A stretch of DNA of 64,000 nucleotides from Micrococcales bacterium KH10 (GTDB lineage: Bacteria > Actinomycetota > Actinomycetes > Actinomycetales > Cellulomonadaceae), in assembly GCA_900188465.1 (NCBI GenBank), contig FZPE01000001.1:1302001-1366000 (forward strand). Reading direction: 5' to 3'. Positions 43,801 through 52,784 of this stretch are shown one piece after another (the first letter of the stretch is position 1; each line of letters begins with the position of its first letter). The position numbers and the translations under genes were made by a program. The notes below the pieces were generated by a model that was not told the DNA's origin, made no database searches, and worked only from the letters and a program-made list of their open reading frames with translations.

Positions 43801-45101
43801 AGGAAGGACAGCTGCCTGTTCAGCAGCGTGTGGTCACGACGCGCCACGTTGACGAACATCTCAGCAATCGAGCCACGCAGCGCTGCCTGCTCCTGAGCCA
43901 CCTCGATGGTGGTCTCGTTCATATCGTTGAGAACTGTCGCCAGTTGACCGATCTCATCCTTGGACTTCACTTCGATCGGATCAATCGTCATGGTCGGTGC
44001 CACACCGGGAACAGCAACCTGTTCAACCAGGGTCGGCAACTCGTCACGGACCTTGGTAGCCGCAGCGGTCAGACGTGACAGCGGAACCACAATACGACGT
44101 GCGATCAGCAGCGCGAGGAGCAGCGAAAGAATAACCGACGCCAAAGCGATGCTGGCCGTCACGATAGCTTGAGTACGTGCTTCGTTAGCTGCGGCAGTAA
44201 CCGTGTCGACCAGACGGTTGCGAATACCACCCTGGAAGATCGCGACTTGGTTCTCGAAGAAGGTTGTGTCCGCGGTCCACGCGTCAGCCTGTTCCGTGGT
44301 GATCGCGTTCGGCCTGTTCGCGAGGATCACGGCACGTAGCGCACGGTGCTGCGTAGCCATATCGGTAATGGGAATCTCACGGATTTCCAGGTCCGCCAAC
44401 GCATTAACTGTCTGAGAGATCAGCAAGTCAGTGTTCTGGATTGCCGACATGGCGTTACGCACAGTGGGGTCGTCCGGGCTGGCCGTGGCACGGTTCTCCA
44501 CGATGTTGCCGACAACGCGCACTTCATTGGAGTACGCCGCACGCAGTTGGAACGTGTTGGCGTACAGCGAGAAATACGCGGCGACATGCCGGTCCGACAT
44601 CGCGTCGGTCACGACGTTGTAGAAGTCTTCTTGGCTACGGATCACCGAGGAATAGACCGCAACGACCATCGGTTCGGCATTGATCTCGTCCTTGTCAACC
44701 AGCGAGGCATCGAGGAGATCGCGATCTAGACCGCGCAGACCCGCTCTTGCGTTCGCCCATGCAGTTTCCACTGTGGCGGAGAAGCGGCCGAAGTCAATCT
44801 GGGAGGTTTGTTCGTTGTAAACCTTGAGGGCACGGTCTGTGTTGGCTCGCCGCGACTCGAGCATCACATCGGATACATCGGCGCCGTTGGCGATCTGCAG
44901 GGTAAGGGTGTACTCCTCTTGCAACGCAGACATCAAAATGTCGTGCGCCGGAGTCGACTCAGCCAGCAACTGCGATTCACGTCCCACCAACGCGGTCGTC
45001 ACTGATTGCACGGCGATGATCGCGGCAGCGGCAATCAAGACGACGATAGGGACTGCCAGGGTAGCGAGGATCTTTCCTCGCACACTCAGTCGGCGGAGCA
45101 T
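40881..45101 (-). CDS. cvnA: Conservon sensor histidine-kinase-like protein with long disordered tail (CvnA-like)
   Basis: Membrane sensor of 1406 residues. The first membrane helix is near residues 12-33; an extracellular nitrate/nitrite-sensor-like helical domain covers about 40-310; the second helix is at 312-335, followed by HAMP to about 400. The dimerisation segment is LDHLATRMRRNSESLLVLAG (450-470). The ATPase domain shows LLAELLENATMFSDPSEQ (N-box, about 522-540) and DFGLGMTQEE (G1). From about 630 to the end lies a Pro/Ala/Glu/Gln-rich tail of some 775 residues, with FGKLFGKKKSAEEQ and two copies of FSQFR-SSDL. GGAGGG precedes the ATG. It heads the cvnABCD operon. Confidence 0.9.
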   Translation of the reverse strand: MLRRLSVRGKILATLAVPIVVLIAAAAIIAVQSVTTALVGRESQLLAESTPAHDILMSALQEEYTLTLQIANGADVSDVMLESRRANTDRALKVYNEQTSQIDFGRFSATVETAWANARAGLRGLDRDLLDASLVDKDEINAEPMVVAVYSSVIRSQEDFYNVVTDAMSDRHVAAYFSLYANTFQLRAAYSNEVRVVGNIVENRATASPDDPTVRNAMSAIQNTDLLISQTVNALADLEIREIPITDMATQHRALRAVILANRPNAITTEQADAWTADTTFFENQVAIFQGGIRNRLVDTVTAAANEARTQAIVTASIALASVILSLLLALLIARRIVVPLSRLTAAATKVRDELPTLVEQVAVPGVAPTMTIDPIEVKSKDEIGQLATVLNDMNETTIEVAQEQAALRGSIAEMFVNVARRDHTLLNRQLSFLDELERAEEDPTVLSNLFRLDHLATRMRRNSESLLVLAGIDSGRRVREPMALSDVVRTASSEIEAYDRVSLTLLQDPMMLGHNALHAAHLLAELLENATMFSDPSEQVEVTTNADQDYVSVAIRDFGLGMTQEEIAEANLKVSSRSATDVVGAQRLGLLVVGRLAERLEAHVNFEAAPDGGTLVIVAFPAKLFAATAADVQEPIEPLAPVQRSAAEIQDSEEWVPPAPVQEVDLASLTDGMTATGMPRRRGAGDGDAPAEPAPITSAAPVGGTMTGPDYDENAIVLPEIAAPDVSAIGVTPDAEASDWQPLQQASFEPGGLPSRGAGLPTRGTATGSTPVVEEPFEETPIVNTERRASMFSQFRASSDLAEVAGSADQTGAAPVEDPARYEPTIAEPEPTGHESAGLPDRAAVFSQFRTSSDLPLEQPAAAPSAPSAEPEWTPQLGESAPAESAPVAEEVQPGTSEPATEVPAFEQPEASDPAVADFPQQVAAVAETGVDGAAPSEHKIVLPRHASPEDLERLMREYGGPEGVSAAITGPIPAVPESSVVPEQSAHVEESAPEPAIHDTDALVSDDSVRPDDNSVQPDLQFAEDQQAYAPAADFSESADLAQPTWDNSEQASYGAVPMLEPDEPESFEQPQADYAEQFPADPQPEPAPYEAAGTDANGYAAQDAPQPQIAEQYAQQAEAAPAQPYAPQTPTPPPSFGDVVAGSPTDDGAAKEAKPEKRGIFGKLFGKKKSAEEQPAADSAPADAGTAGQAWSSPTAPPTGYRPDGTQSPPAQPETPAPTAYEPPSVTPAPQPVAESSWSADGAEASQPAASASSQDFDSGFPHFGGQGSFTPKPAGAQQNEWSPDAFNFDSPDTPRSMSPELAATLASRADLQDQALAELSQLSSYRPQEMTVDGGSGLVKRKKAAPVEAGPAEDDPTKQRITRDAAVLRTRLAAFQSGTSRGREAGVEPGDNSDPSSEGDSH

Positions 45102-45143
45102 CGCACCCTCCAGTCAATTGACCATCCACGAACAAGTAAGGAA

Positions 45144-45161
45144 TTTTACGAAGTTGTAAAA
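45144..45161. promoter_or_regulatory. Inverted repeat in the cvn operon leader
   Basis: TTTTAC and GTAAAA are separated by 6 nt, in an A/T-rich stretch about 45 nt upstream of the cvnA start. It looks like a regulator-binding site or promoter-associated dyad; no regulator can be named. The rest of the 287-bp gap to the HAD gene shows no gene. Confidence 0.35.
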
Positions 45162-45388
45162 AACCTCCTGATAGATACTTTCGGCGCGTCCCACGTGCAC
45201 CATAAGTACCAAGAGTGACTTTAGCTTGCTGACAACGCTGACCCATAACTTCTAGATGATTCAGGCCGCGTCGGCACCATTGCCGAAGCACTTCAACTTG
45301 CAACTATCGGCGCAAGCCTACCCGGCACTGAAGCAACCTTGAAACCCCGTTCAACAAACGAAATTTCATGACACCTCTCAACGCTGGG

Positions 45389-46285
45389 CTAATCGTTAGT
45401 GTCGATGAGCCATTCGAGGACTACGGCCAGCCCATCGTTCTCTACCGCAAGAGTGACCACCTGTGCGGCTGCGCGCACAGGTTCGTCGGCATGCCCCATC
45501 GCCACCGACACTGTCGCCCAGTCCAACATTTCGATGTCGTTAGAGCCGTCGCCGATGGTCAGGGAGTGCTCGTACGGAGCCAGATGTGTACGCGACAGCT
45601 GTTCTAGTGCGCTGGCTTTCGTCACACCGGGGGCGACGATGTCCATCCAGGCGGTCCAGCCGATGTAGTAGGAAACCTCGTCGAGCCCCAACCGGCTTGC
45701 CATTTCAACGAAGTGCGCCGAGTCATGGTCGGGGCTGCGCAGCACAATACGGGTTGCGGGACGAGCGCACAGCTCCTCCAACCCAGCGACGATCTGATCG
45801 CCGCCGAGTTCACCGTCCGGGAACTCCCGGGATACTCGTGAAGCCATGCCGATTTCTTCGACTGCGACGAGGACATCGGGCTGCTCGCGTTGCACCATCC
45901 GCAGTATTGGTTCGGGATCGAAAGTCACCGCCGCAACGATTTCATAACCATCGGCATGGTCGAGGTCTAGGCGAGCCGTCACTGCCCCGTTGGAACAGAC
46001 CAGCCATCCGCTTTCGATACCGAGGTCGGCAGCGATCGGCAACGTTGCCGCCAGGGAGCGACCGGTCGCCAAGACAACCTCATGACCCGCTTGGCGTACG
46101 TCCGAAATAGCCCGCGCAACCCTAGGTGACAATTCACCAGCGTGCGTCACGATCGTGCCGTCGATATCCAATCCGACCAGATAGCGGCCCGGTTTCGCGG
46201 GCTGTCCAGTCCATGAAGGCAGCACAGATTCTGCGATACTCGCATGATCTTTCAGTTGTGCCTGCGTATTGACCTGCGCACACAT
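45389..46285 (-). CDS. HAD-superfamily hydrolase, Cof-type
   Basis: Cytoplasmic phosphatase of 298 residues. The nucleophile motif is LVGLDIDGTIVTHAGE (about residues 36-50), motif II VVLATGRSLAAT, a lysine in PGVTKASALEQL, and motif IV LTIGDGSNDIEMLDWA. These define the Cof/HAD-IIB group acting on sugar phosphates or cofactor phosphates. The start codon directly abuts the serS stop codon, so it is translated from the serS message. Substrate unknown. Confidence 0.9.
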   Translation of the reverse strand: MCAQVNTQAQLKDHASIAESVLPSWTGQPAKPGRYLVGLDIDGTIVTHAGELSPRVARAISDVRQAGHEVVLATGRSLAATLPIAADLGIESGWLVCSNGAVTARLDLDHADGYEIVAAVTFDPEPILRMVQREQPDVLVAVEEIGMASRVSREFPDGELGGDQIVAGLEELCARPATRIVLRSPDHDSAHFVEMASRLGLDEVSYYIGWTAWMDIVAPGVTKASALEQLSRTHLAPYEHSLTIGDGSNDIEMLDWATVSVAMGHADEPVRAAAQVVTLAVENDGLAVVLEWLIDTND

Positions 46286-47557
46286 CTATCTCACCGGCTC
46301 AAGAACCTCTAGGCCGCCCAGGTAAGGGCGTAGCCCTTCCGGAACTCGCACTGAGCCATCTGCCTGTTGGTGGTTCTCAAGTATCGCAACGATCCACCGT
46401 GTGGTGCCGAGCGTGCCATTCAGCGTGGCTACTGTCTGCGTGGGACCCGAATCGACCCGTTCGCGCACCCCGAGACGACGCGCCTGATAGGTGGTGCAGT
46501 TCGAAGTCGAGGTCAGTTCCAAGTAGCGCTGCTGGGTGGGAAGCCATGCTTCACAGTCGAATTTACGAGCCGCTGAAGACCCCAGATCGCCTGCGGCGGT
46601 GTCGATGACCCGGTAGGGCAGATCGACGAGCGCCAGCATCTTTTCTTCCAACTCAAGCAACCGGCGGTGCTCGTCCGCAGCATCCGCCACGCGCGTGTAA
46701 CTGAACATCTCCACCTTGTGGAACTGATGAACACGGATGATTCCCCGCACGTCTTTACCGTGCGAACCAGCCTCACGGCGGTAGCACGCAGACCATCCGG
46801 CATAACGCAATGGACCGTCGGACAGGTCGACGATCTCGTCCGAATGGAAGCCGGCCAGCGCGACTTCACTGGTGCCGACCAGGTACAGGTCGTCGGTGCC
46901 GAGGTGGTAGATCTCGTCCGCGTGACGCCCCAGGAATCCGGTCCCGGCCATGATCTCGGGCTTGACGAGGGTAGGGGTGATCACGGGGTTGAAGCCCGCT
47001 GCGAGCGCGGTGTCCATCGCGGCGTTCAGCAGCGCCAGCTCCAGCCGGGCACCGACGCCGGTCAGGTAGTAGAACCGCGAACCAGAGACCTTCGCACCCC
47101 GTGCCGTATCGATAGCACCCAGTCTTTCACCGATGGCGAGATGGTCGGCGGGCTCGAAGCCCTCAGCAGCGAAGTCTCGGGCTTGACCGACGTGCTTGAC
47201 GACGATGTAGTCGTCTTCACCGCCGGGAGGCGCACCTTCGACCACGTTCTGGATCTGGGCGAGGACCTCGTCTAGTTCTGCGGCGGCGGCATTGGAATCA
47301 GCTTGGAAGGCCTTGACCTGTTCGGCAAGCTGCTTGGTCTGGGCAAGGAGCGCCGGGCGCTCGTCAGCACTGGCTTGAGCCACTTGCTTGCCCAAGGACT
47401 TCTGTTCTGCCCTGGCAGTCTCGAACTCCGCCAGCGCGCTGCGACGGCGCGCATCGGCGTCGAGCGCCTGGTCAACGAGGCCAGGGTCCTCACCACGTAG
47501 CCGCTGTGAGTCGCGGATCGATTCGGGGTCTTCACGGAGCAGATTCAGGTCAATCAC
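46286..47557 (-). CDS. serS: Seryl-tRNA synthetase
   Basis: Class II aminoacyl-tRNA synthetase of 423 residues that charges tRNA-Ser, two of whose genes lie in this window. The N-terminal coiled-coil arm (about 30-100, [20 protein letters not shown]) contacts the long variable arm of tRNA-Ser. Motif 2 is [22 protein letters not shown] and motif 3 ends in [17 protein letters not shown]. Start is GTG. The gap to the divergent lipid kinase is only 37 bp. Confidence 0.97.
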   Translation of the reverse strand: MIDLNLLREDPESIRDSQRLRGEDPGLVDQALDADARRRSALAEFETARAEQKSLGKQVAQASADERPALLAQTKQLAEQVKAFQADSNAAAAELDEVLAQIQNVVEGAPPGGEDDYIVVKHVGQARDFAAEGFEPADHLAIGERLGAIDTARGAKVSGSRFYYLTGVGARLELALLNAAMDTALAAGFNPVITPTLVKPEIMAGTGFLGRHADEIYHLGTDDLYLVGTSEVALAGFHSDEIVDLSDGPLRYAGWSACYRREAGSHGKDVRGIIRVHQFHKVEMFSYTRVADAADEHRRLLELEEKMLALVDLPYRVIDTAAGDLGSSAARKFDCEAWLPTQQRYLELTSTSNCTTYQARRLGVRERVDSGPTQTVATLNGTLGTTRWIVAILENHQQADGSVRVPEGLRPYLGGLEVLEPVR

Positions 47558-47594
47558 TCAGCCAGATTAGCGGTTCTGCGTCTAACGTGGGGGT

Positions 47595-48689
47595 ATGGAT
47601 GGCAAAGATTGGGTGATGCTAAGCACAGTCATCGTGGCTGTGGTTGCGTTGGTGGCGGCGATTTCAGCCCTACGCGCGGTGCGTAAATCGGCAGGACATG
47701 CCGGGACGAGCCCCTCGGGCCTCACGCCAGCTGACCGCTATGCGTTTGTGATCAATCCCTCGAAACAGGGTGCTGCAGAAATGCGCCAAGCAGTGTTGAA
47801 GTACTTCGAACGCTACGGTCTGGACGAGCCCGCATTCTTCGAAACCACCGAAGTCGACCCTGGTTATGGCCAGTCCCTGCACGCACTACGCGACGGTGCA
47901 ACAGTTGTCGTCGCCGCCGGTGGCGATGGAACCGTGCGCGCCGTCGCCTCGGCGCTGGCTGGCAAGGACGCGACAATGGGATTGCTGCCGCTGGGTACTG
48001 GAAACCTGTTGGCGCGCAATATTGATATCGATGTCACCAGCGTGGAACGAGCGCTGACGACCCTCACGACGCCCGTAAGCCGCACTATCGATATCGGCCG
48101 TCTCAAGATCCTCGAGGTTCCTGACCGTGATGATGCCGCCACCGTGGATTCCGAGCATGTGTTCTTGGTGATCGGAGGCATCGGATTTGACGCGGCGATG
48201 GTGGCGGCGACCTCTGCGGAGTTGAAGAAGCGGGTCGGGTGGATCGCCTACTTCATGGGTGGCATCAAACATCTGCACACCCGTCGTAGCACGGTGCGTA
48301 TCAGTTTGGACGACACCAAACGCTTCCAGACCACGTTGCGCACGTTGCTCATCGGCAACTGCGGCAAGCTGCCCGGTGGCTTGAGTCTGATCCCCGACGC
48401 GGTGATCGACGACGGACGGCTGGACATCGCTGCAGTCGACACCCGTGCGGGATTGGCTGGCTGGCTCCAGCTCTTCGGCGAAGTAGTGATGCAAGGATTT
48501 GGCATTCGTTCCAATGCCGCCAAGAAGGTTGGTCGCATCGACCACACCACGGCCGAGAAAGTTACTGTGGACGTCATTTCTGGAAGTCAGCAGGTGCAGG
48601 TCGATGGTGATGTGCTGGGCCACGCCCACTCCATTGAGGCCTGGGTGGAGCCTTCAGTGTTGCGAGTTCGAGCACCCATTCAACCGTGA
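47595..48689 (+). CDS. Diacylglycerol-kinase-like lipid kinase
   Basis: Protein of 364 residues with an N-terminal membrane anchor (VMLSTVIVAVVALVAAISAL) and a DAGK catalytic domain. Nucleotide-binding parts are AFVINPSKQGAAEM, VVVAAGGDGTVRAVASAL and MGLLPLGTGNLLARNIDID; the C-terminal domain contains PGGLSLIPDAVIDDGRLDI. Such enzymes phosphorylate diacylglycerol, undecaprenol-like or sphingoid lipids. The next gene overlaps its stop codon, which suggests a joint role at the membrane. Confidence 0.92.
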   Translation: MDGKDWVMLSTVIVAVVALVAAISALRAVRKSAGHAGTSPSGLTPADRYAFVINPSKQGAAEMRQAVLKYFERYGLDEPAFFETTEVDPGYGQSLHALRDGATVVVAAGGDGTVRAVASALAGKDATMGLLPLGTGNLLARNIDIDVTSVERALTTLTTPVSRTIDIGRLKILEVPDRDDAATVDSEHVFLVIGGIGFDAAMVAATSAELKKRVGWIAYFMGGIKHLHTRRSTVRISLDDTKRFQTTLRTLLIGNCGKLPGGLSLIPDAVIDDGRLDIAAVDTRAGLAGWLQLFGEVVMQGFGIRSNAAKKVGRIDHTTAEKVTVDVISGSQQVQVDGDVLGHAHSIEAWVEPSVLRVRAPIQP

Positions 48690-50923
48690 TGCGACCTGTG
48701 GCGTTACGACGCGCATTATTGCTTCTGGGAACGTTGCTGTGCCTGTTTCTTCCAGCTGCTACCGGCGCGATTGCGGCCCAGTCTCCTGGTACGACGGACT
48801 CGTCCGTCACCGATCCAGAATTGCCGCGTCATCTTCTGATCGGCACGCACGGTGTGACCTGGGATGATGTGCTCACCGCGGGCAATGATGCTGGAATATT
48901 GCGGCAGTTTGCGACGAATGCCACCATCGCACAGGCCATTGCCACCACCGGAACTGACAGACGATGCGCGATGGACGGCTGGCTCACGCTCAATACCGGC
49001 ACTCGCATCACAGATCGGGTGGGCGATGTCTGCCGTCCGGTTGCGGTTGACCTGCTGTCTCACAACCCGGTTGACGTGAGTCACGGCGCCAACCGTATTG
49101 AGGTTTGGCCCGAAATCGTTCAGCAGACCGCTGGCCAGTCGTATCGACCGCTGTTGGGGCTGTTTGCTGAACGGCTTGACGCCTTGGGTGTCGCTGCAGC
49201 AGCCATCGGTCCTGGTGCCGCTGTCGCCCTTGCCGATGCCGATGGCGCAGTTTCCAGCCCGGTGACGATGCCGACGAGTGCTCACGACATCGAAAGCACT
49301 GTCGCTCACGCTGTCACTAACTCGCAGTTGGTGGTCGTCGATGCGGCATCTCTTGGGACACGTGCCCTTGGTTCTGCTCCTCCTGCGCAAAGTACAACGC
49401 CAGAGCAGGTGCGCGGACTCGATGCCGTACTGGAACGAGTGATTGCGGGGCTCTATGCATCGTCGATCGACGTGAACCATGTGAGCATCACAGTGGTCTC
49501 GTTGACCGATGATGGGGCGCATGACGCGGCGGGAACCATGCAGTTTTTCGCGAGTACCACCGTCGACCTTCACGGCTCCGCCGGTGACCATGGCCCTGCT
49601 GCCAGTGGCGACTCAGCCGATGGTGGCGGGCTGGCTCGTTCTAGCGCTACTCGTCAAGATGGCCTCGTCCTCACTACCGATATCGCCGCCACTGTGCTTG
49701 CCCAACTGGGGGCGCCTGCCGACCAGGCGGCGGGTATCGGCACGGTCATCTCACGCGCGGCGGGCGGTCCGGCCACTGCGGATGGTCGCTTTGATGTACT
49801 GCGGGATTCCGCGCAGCGGGCTGCGGCCGGCAGTGCCGCCCAGGTGCCCGTTTTGGTGGTGTTAGGCTGCTACGTCCTGCTGGTCGCGATCGCAGCAACC
49901 TGGGTGCGACGCTGGCGGCAGTCCTCACGTGCGCGTTTTGTAGTGCAGTGCGCGGCTTTGGGGCTGGCCTGCGCACCCGCGAGCGTGTTGTTGGCAAGCG
50001 GAACCGGATGGTGGCGGACGAGTTCGCCTGCGGCCGCTTTGATTGCATTCTCCACGCTGTTCGCCGCCGCGTTGACGATCGTTATTCGCTTGATAGCCCG
50101 GCAACGAACCTGGGGACTGCCCCGCCGGCCTGTGGCCGTCATCCTGGTCAGCGCGACAACCTGGCTGATGATCACCGTTGATGTTGTGCGCGGCGCCGTG
50201 TGGTCCAGCGGCTCACCACTGGGTACCCAGCCCTTACAGGCGGGGCGGTTCTATGGAATGAACAACACCGCTTTTTCGTTCTTCGCGGTGGCCACGCTAG
50301 TGCTGGTGGGTGTGGTCGGAACGCTTCTCGTCAAGCGGTTTCGAGGCCGTGGTCTAGCTGGCGTGGTGGTGTTCTCGGCGGTGGCTGTCGCCATCGACGT
50401 TGCCCCTGGAATCGGTGCTGACTTCGGTGGCGGACTGGCACTGGTACCTGGGCTGGTGATTGCGGTTCTCGCTGTGGCAGGGGTCAAACTGACGTGGCGC
50501 CGGGTTGCCGTCGGGGTGCTTGGCGCGGCCGTGCTTGTTCTTGCGGTGGGGGCTGTCGATGCGCTGCGGCCGGTGACAGTACGGACACATTTGGGGACCT
50601 TCGTAGGTGACCTGTGGTCGGAGCAGACCGTGGTCACGGTGCAACGCAAGTTCAACGGTGCCTTTGGTGTGCTGATTGAGCAGCCTCTGGTGGGGCTGGC
50701 GGTCATTGTTGCGGCGGTGGGGGCCGCAGCGATCGTGTGGCTCTGGCACGGTTTTATCCGATTGCCGGTGTGGAGTTGGGCCGTCGTGGTGACCTGTGTC
50801 GCGGGTTCGCTACTCAATGATTCTGGCTTGGCTATTGCCGCCTGGATGGCGATGTTCAGCGGTGCGCTGGTGGTGGTGCGGTACGGCACTCGGCCAGCTG
50901 TTGTGCGGCAGAGTGTGGCCTGA
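48689..50923 (+). CDS. Large membrane protein of unknown function coupled to the lipid kinase
   Basis: A protein of about 744 residues: signal peptide (LLLLGTLLCLFLPAATGAIA), an extracytoplasmic domain to about residue 385, then about nine or ten membrane helices. The outer domain has an alkaline-phosphatase-like flavour (LLIGTHGVTWDDVLTAGN at the start, TTDIAATVLAQLGAPAD near the end), suggestive but lacking clear metal ligands. The membrane half contains QAGRFYGMNNTAFSFFAVATL and PGIGADFGGGLALVPGL, a pattern I have seen in actinobacterial membrane proteins without known function. A GTG lies one codon before the ATG; the start overlaps the lipid-kinase stop. Confidence 0.75.
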   Translation: MRPVALRRALLLLGTLLCLFLPAATGAIAAQSPGTTDSSVTDPELPRHLLIGTHGVTWDDVLTAGNDAGILRQFATNATIAQAIATTGTDRRCAMDGWLTLNTGTRITDRVGDVCRPVAVDLLSHNPVDVSHGANRIEVWPEIVQQTAGQSYRPLLGLFAERLDALGVAAAAIGPGAAVALADADGAVSSPVTMPTSAHDIESTVAHAVTNSQLVVVDAASLGTRALGSAPPAQSTTPEQVRGLDAVLERVIAGLYASSIDVNHVSITVVSLTDDGAHDAAGTMQFFASTTVDLHGSAGDHGPAASGDSADGGGLARSSATRQDGLVLTTDIAATVLAQLGAPADQAAGIGTVISRAAGGPATADGRFDVLRDSAQRAAAGSAAQVPVLVVLGCYVLLVAIAATWVRRWRQSSRARFVVQCAALGLACAPASVLLASGTGWWRTSSPAAALIAFSTLFAAALTIVIRLIARQRTWGLPRRPVAVILVSATTWLMITVDVVRGAVWSSGSPLGTQPLQAGRFYGMNNTAFSFFAVATLVLVGVVGTLLVKRFRGRGLAGVVVFSAVAVAIDVAPGIGADFGGGLALVPGLVIAVLAVAGVKLTWRRVAVGVLGAAVLVLAVGAVDALRPVTVRTHLGTFVGDLWSEQTVVTVQRKFNGAFGVLIEQPLVGLAVIVAAVGAAAIVWLWHGFIRLPVWSWAVVVTCVAGSLLNDSGLAIAAWMAMFSGALVVVRYGTRPAVVRQSVA

Positions 50924-50990
50924 CGAATCATTAAACCTGCTGGGCAGCCTCGGCGACGATCTAGCCTTGTGCCGGTTAGCGGACCGCGGC

Positions 50991-51722
50991 CTAGCGGCGC
51001 ACCAGACGGCGGACTTTGCCCAGGCCGGCGCGGACTCGCCTGGCGTTGATGGCCAATATGACGTCGCGGTACTGGCTGGCACGGTGCGCTTGACCGGAAA
51101 GGGAGTTGTCTGAGACCCGGTGGCGTAGGTCACAGGGCACTTCGACGACTTTGTAGCCTGCCCGAAGCAGGTCGATGGTCAGGCCGACTTCAACACCCCA
51201 ACCGTGTGCGAGCGGTGAAGCTGCTTCATAGGCTTCACGAGTTAGGCAACGGATGCCCGAAAGCGGCTGCACCGGCGACCAGCCGGTCAGCGCGGCGACG
51301 GCACGGCGCGCCGTCCGCACCACTATTCCCCTGCCCCCTGCACCGGGTTGTGGTGGCAGCAGGGCAATGGACATGTCGGCTTCACCGTCGACGATTGGTG
51401 TCACCAGGGGGGAAGCATTCACTGCGGTTTCGGCTAGGTCTCCGTCCAGGAACAGCAGTAGCCGAGCCGGGTATCCGTCGGGGTCGCGCATTGCGACGAC
51501 TGCCGCACCGGTTTCGAGGGCCGCTGATTTGCCGCGGTTGCGTGAGTGCCGGACGACGACTGCGCCCGCTGCGCGGGCGACATCCTGGGTATCATCCTCT
51601 GAACCGTCATCGACGACGAGTACGAGATCGACAAATGGAATCGCGCGCGCCGAACGGACGGTTGCTGCGATACGACGTGCCTCATCCTTGGCAGGGATGA
51701 CCACGGCAACGCGCCGTCGCAT
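50991..51722 (-). CDS. GT2-family glycosyltransferase
   Basis: GT-A-fold enzyme of 243 residues. The N-terminus is VAVVIPAKDEARRIAATV; the nucleotide-binding VLVVDDGSEDDT and the metal-binding LLLFLDGDLAET follow. The acceptor side has LSGIRCLTREAY and GWGVEVGLTIDLL, like DPMS- or glucosyl-3-phosphoglycerate-synthase-like proteins. No membrane helix is present. The ATG at 51722 has AAGGAG 6 nt upstream. It lies downstream of DUF5926, a common pairing in actinobacteria. Confidence 0.88.
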   Translation of the reverse strand: MRRRVAVVIPAKDEARRIAATVRSARAIPFVDLVLVVDDGSEDDTQDVARAAGAVVVRHSRNRGKSAALETGAAVVAMRDPDGYPARLLLFLDGDLAETAVNASPLVTPIVDGEADMSIALLPPQPGAGGRGIVVRTARRAVAALTGWSPVQPLSGIRCLTREAYEAASPLAHGWGVEVGLTIDLLRAGYKVVEVPCDLRHRVSDNSLSGQAHRASQYRDVILAINARRVRAGLGKVRRLVRR

Positions 51723-51932
51723 TGTCACTCCTTCATCTGCCTGCTTCACACTTCTTATCGTAGTCGTAATGATTAGGTTTGCGAATCGTCACGTACTGAT
51801 CAAGACGCGCGGGGCGGTGGTGGTCCTTTTCGGGATGGTTTCATCCAGTTCCAGTTGGGCGAGCCGGGGTCTGCGATCTGGTGACCCGGGAAGTGGATCG
51901 ATGAGGACCCTTGGGTCCGCCACTGGCCCAGA

Positions 51933-52772
51933 TCAGCGCAGGGTCTTTTGACGCGCGACGATGCCCGCGCGGGCGCGGCGTTCGTTGCTGTCGAGGTCGG
52001 ACTTGTCTGCGATAGCGGCCTGGAACCGTGGCAGGAATTCCGCGGCGGGCGCTTCGAGTTCTTCCGCTTCGGATCCACGAGGAAGTTCCCACACCGGGAT
52101 TGAAATACCGCAACTGCGGAAGGCCCCGATGAACTTGCCACCACCGAGCGATGACTCACGCTTGGCGTGGAGTCGTGCAATGGCGTCAAGGATGGCGTCT
52201 TCGTCTTCCGCGAAGGACCAGCGCAAGTATTCGCGAGCGCCCATGCGGCACCAGTATGCGTGTGGCACGGATTCGAGTTTGACGGTGTCGATGATGGCAT
52301 CGGCCGCTTCCTGCAGGGAACGGTCCAGTTCTGTACTGCGCTCGGCGGTCGGGTCGAGCCAGAATTCGAAGTTGTCGTGGACGGTCACTTCGAAGGGGAC
52401 GGCGAGGTCGAGCACGTCTTGGAGTCGTGGTCCGGGGCCAGGTAGCGTCTGGGTGATGATCGGGGTGCCAGGTTCGGTGTCGATCGCTTGCAGCAGTGTT
52501 GCGGCGAGGTCGCGGCTGATGTCGCCGGAGCCTGCGTGAGTTTGCAGGGCGAGCAAGATCACGCCATCTGCCCGGTGCAGGGCGGGCCAGGATTCTGGCA
52601 GCGAGGTCACAATGGTGACGTCTTTGGCGCCGTATTCCTTGGTGGTCCGTGCCGTGGCGGTTGCTGCCGGGATGATCTCGCGCATGGCGACGAGGTCGGC
52701 TTCACCTGGTAGGCCTTCAAACGGGCGCGGGACGAATTCGATTCCTGAGTCAGCAGACATGGTCGCAATCAT
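51933..52772 (-). CDS. DUF5926 family protein
   Basis: Cytoplasmic protein of 279 residues: FVPRPFEGLPGEADLVAMRE, DGVILLALQTHAGSGDISRDL, FEVTVHDNFEFWLDP and PVWELPRGSEAEELE. These match the actinobacterial family DUF5926, function unknown. Some relatives carry an N-terminal SEC-C zinc motif, missing here. The ATG at 52760 is an alternative start. It ends 12 bp before the surface-protein genes' region but is transcribed with the GT2 gene. Confidence 0.8.
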   Translation of the reverse strand: MIATMSADSGIEFVPRPFEGLPGEADLVAMREIIPAATATARTTKEYGAKDVTIVTSLPESWPALHRADGVILLALQTHAGSGDISRDLAATLLQAIDTEPGTPIITQTLPGPGPRLQDVLDLAVPFEVTVHDNFEFWLDPTAERSTELDRSLQEAADAIIDTVKLESVPHAYWCRMGAREYLRWSFAEDEDAILDAIARLHAKRESSLGGGKFIGAFRSCGISIPVWELPRGSEAEELEAPAAEFLPRFQAAIADKSDLDSNERRARAGIVARQKTLR

Positions 52773-52784
52773 ATCCGGGATCGG

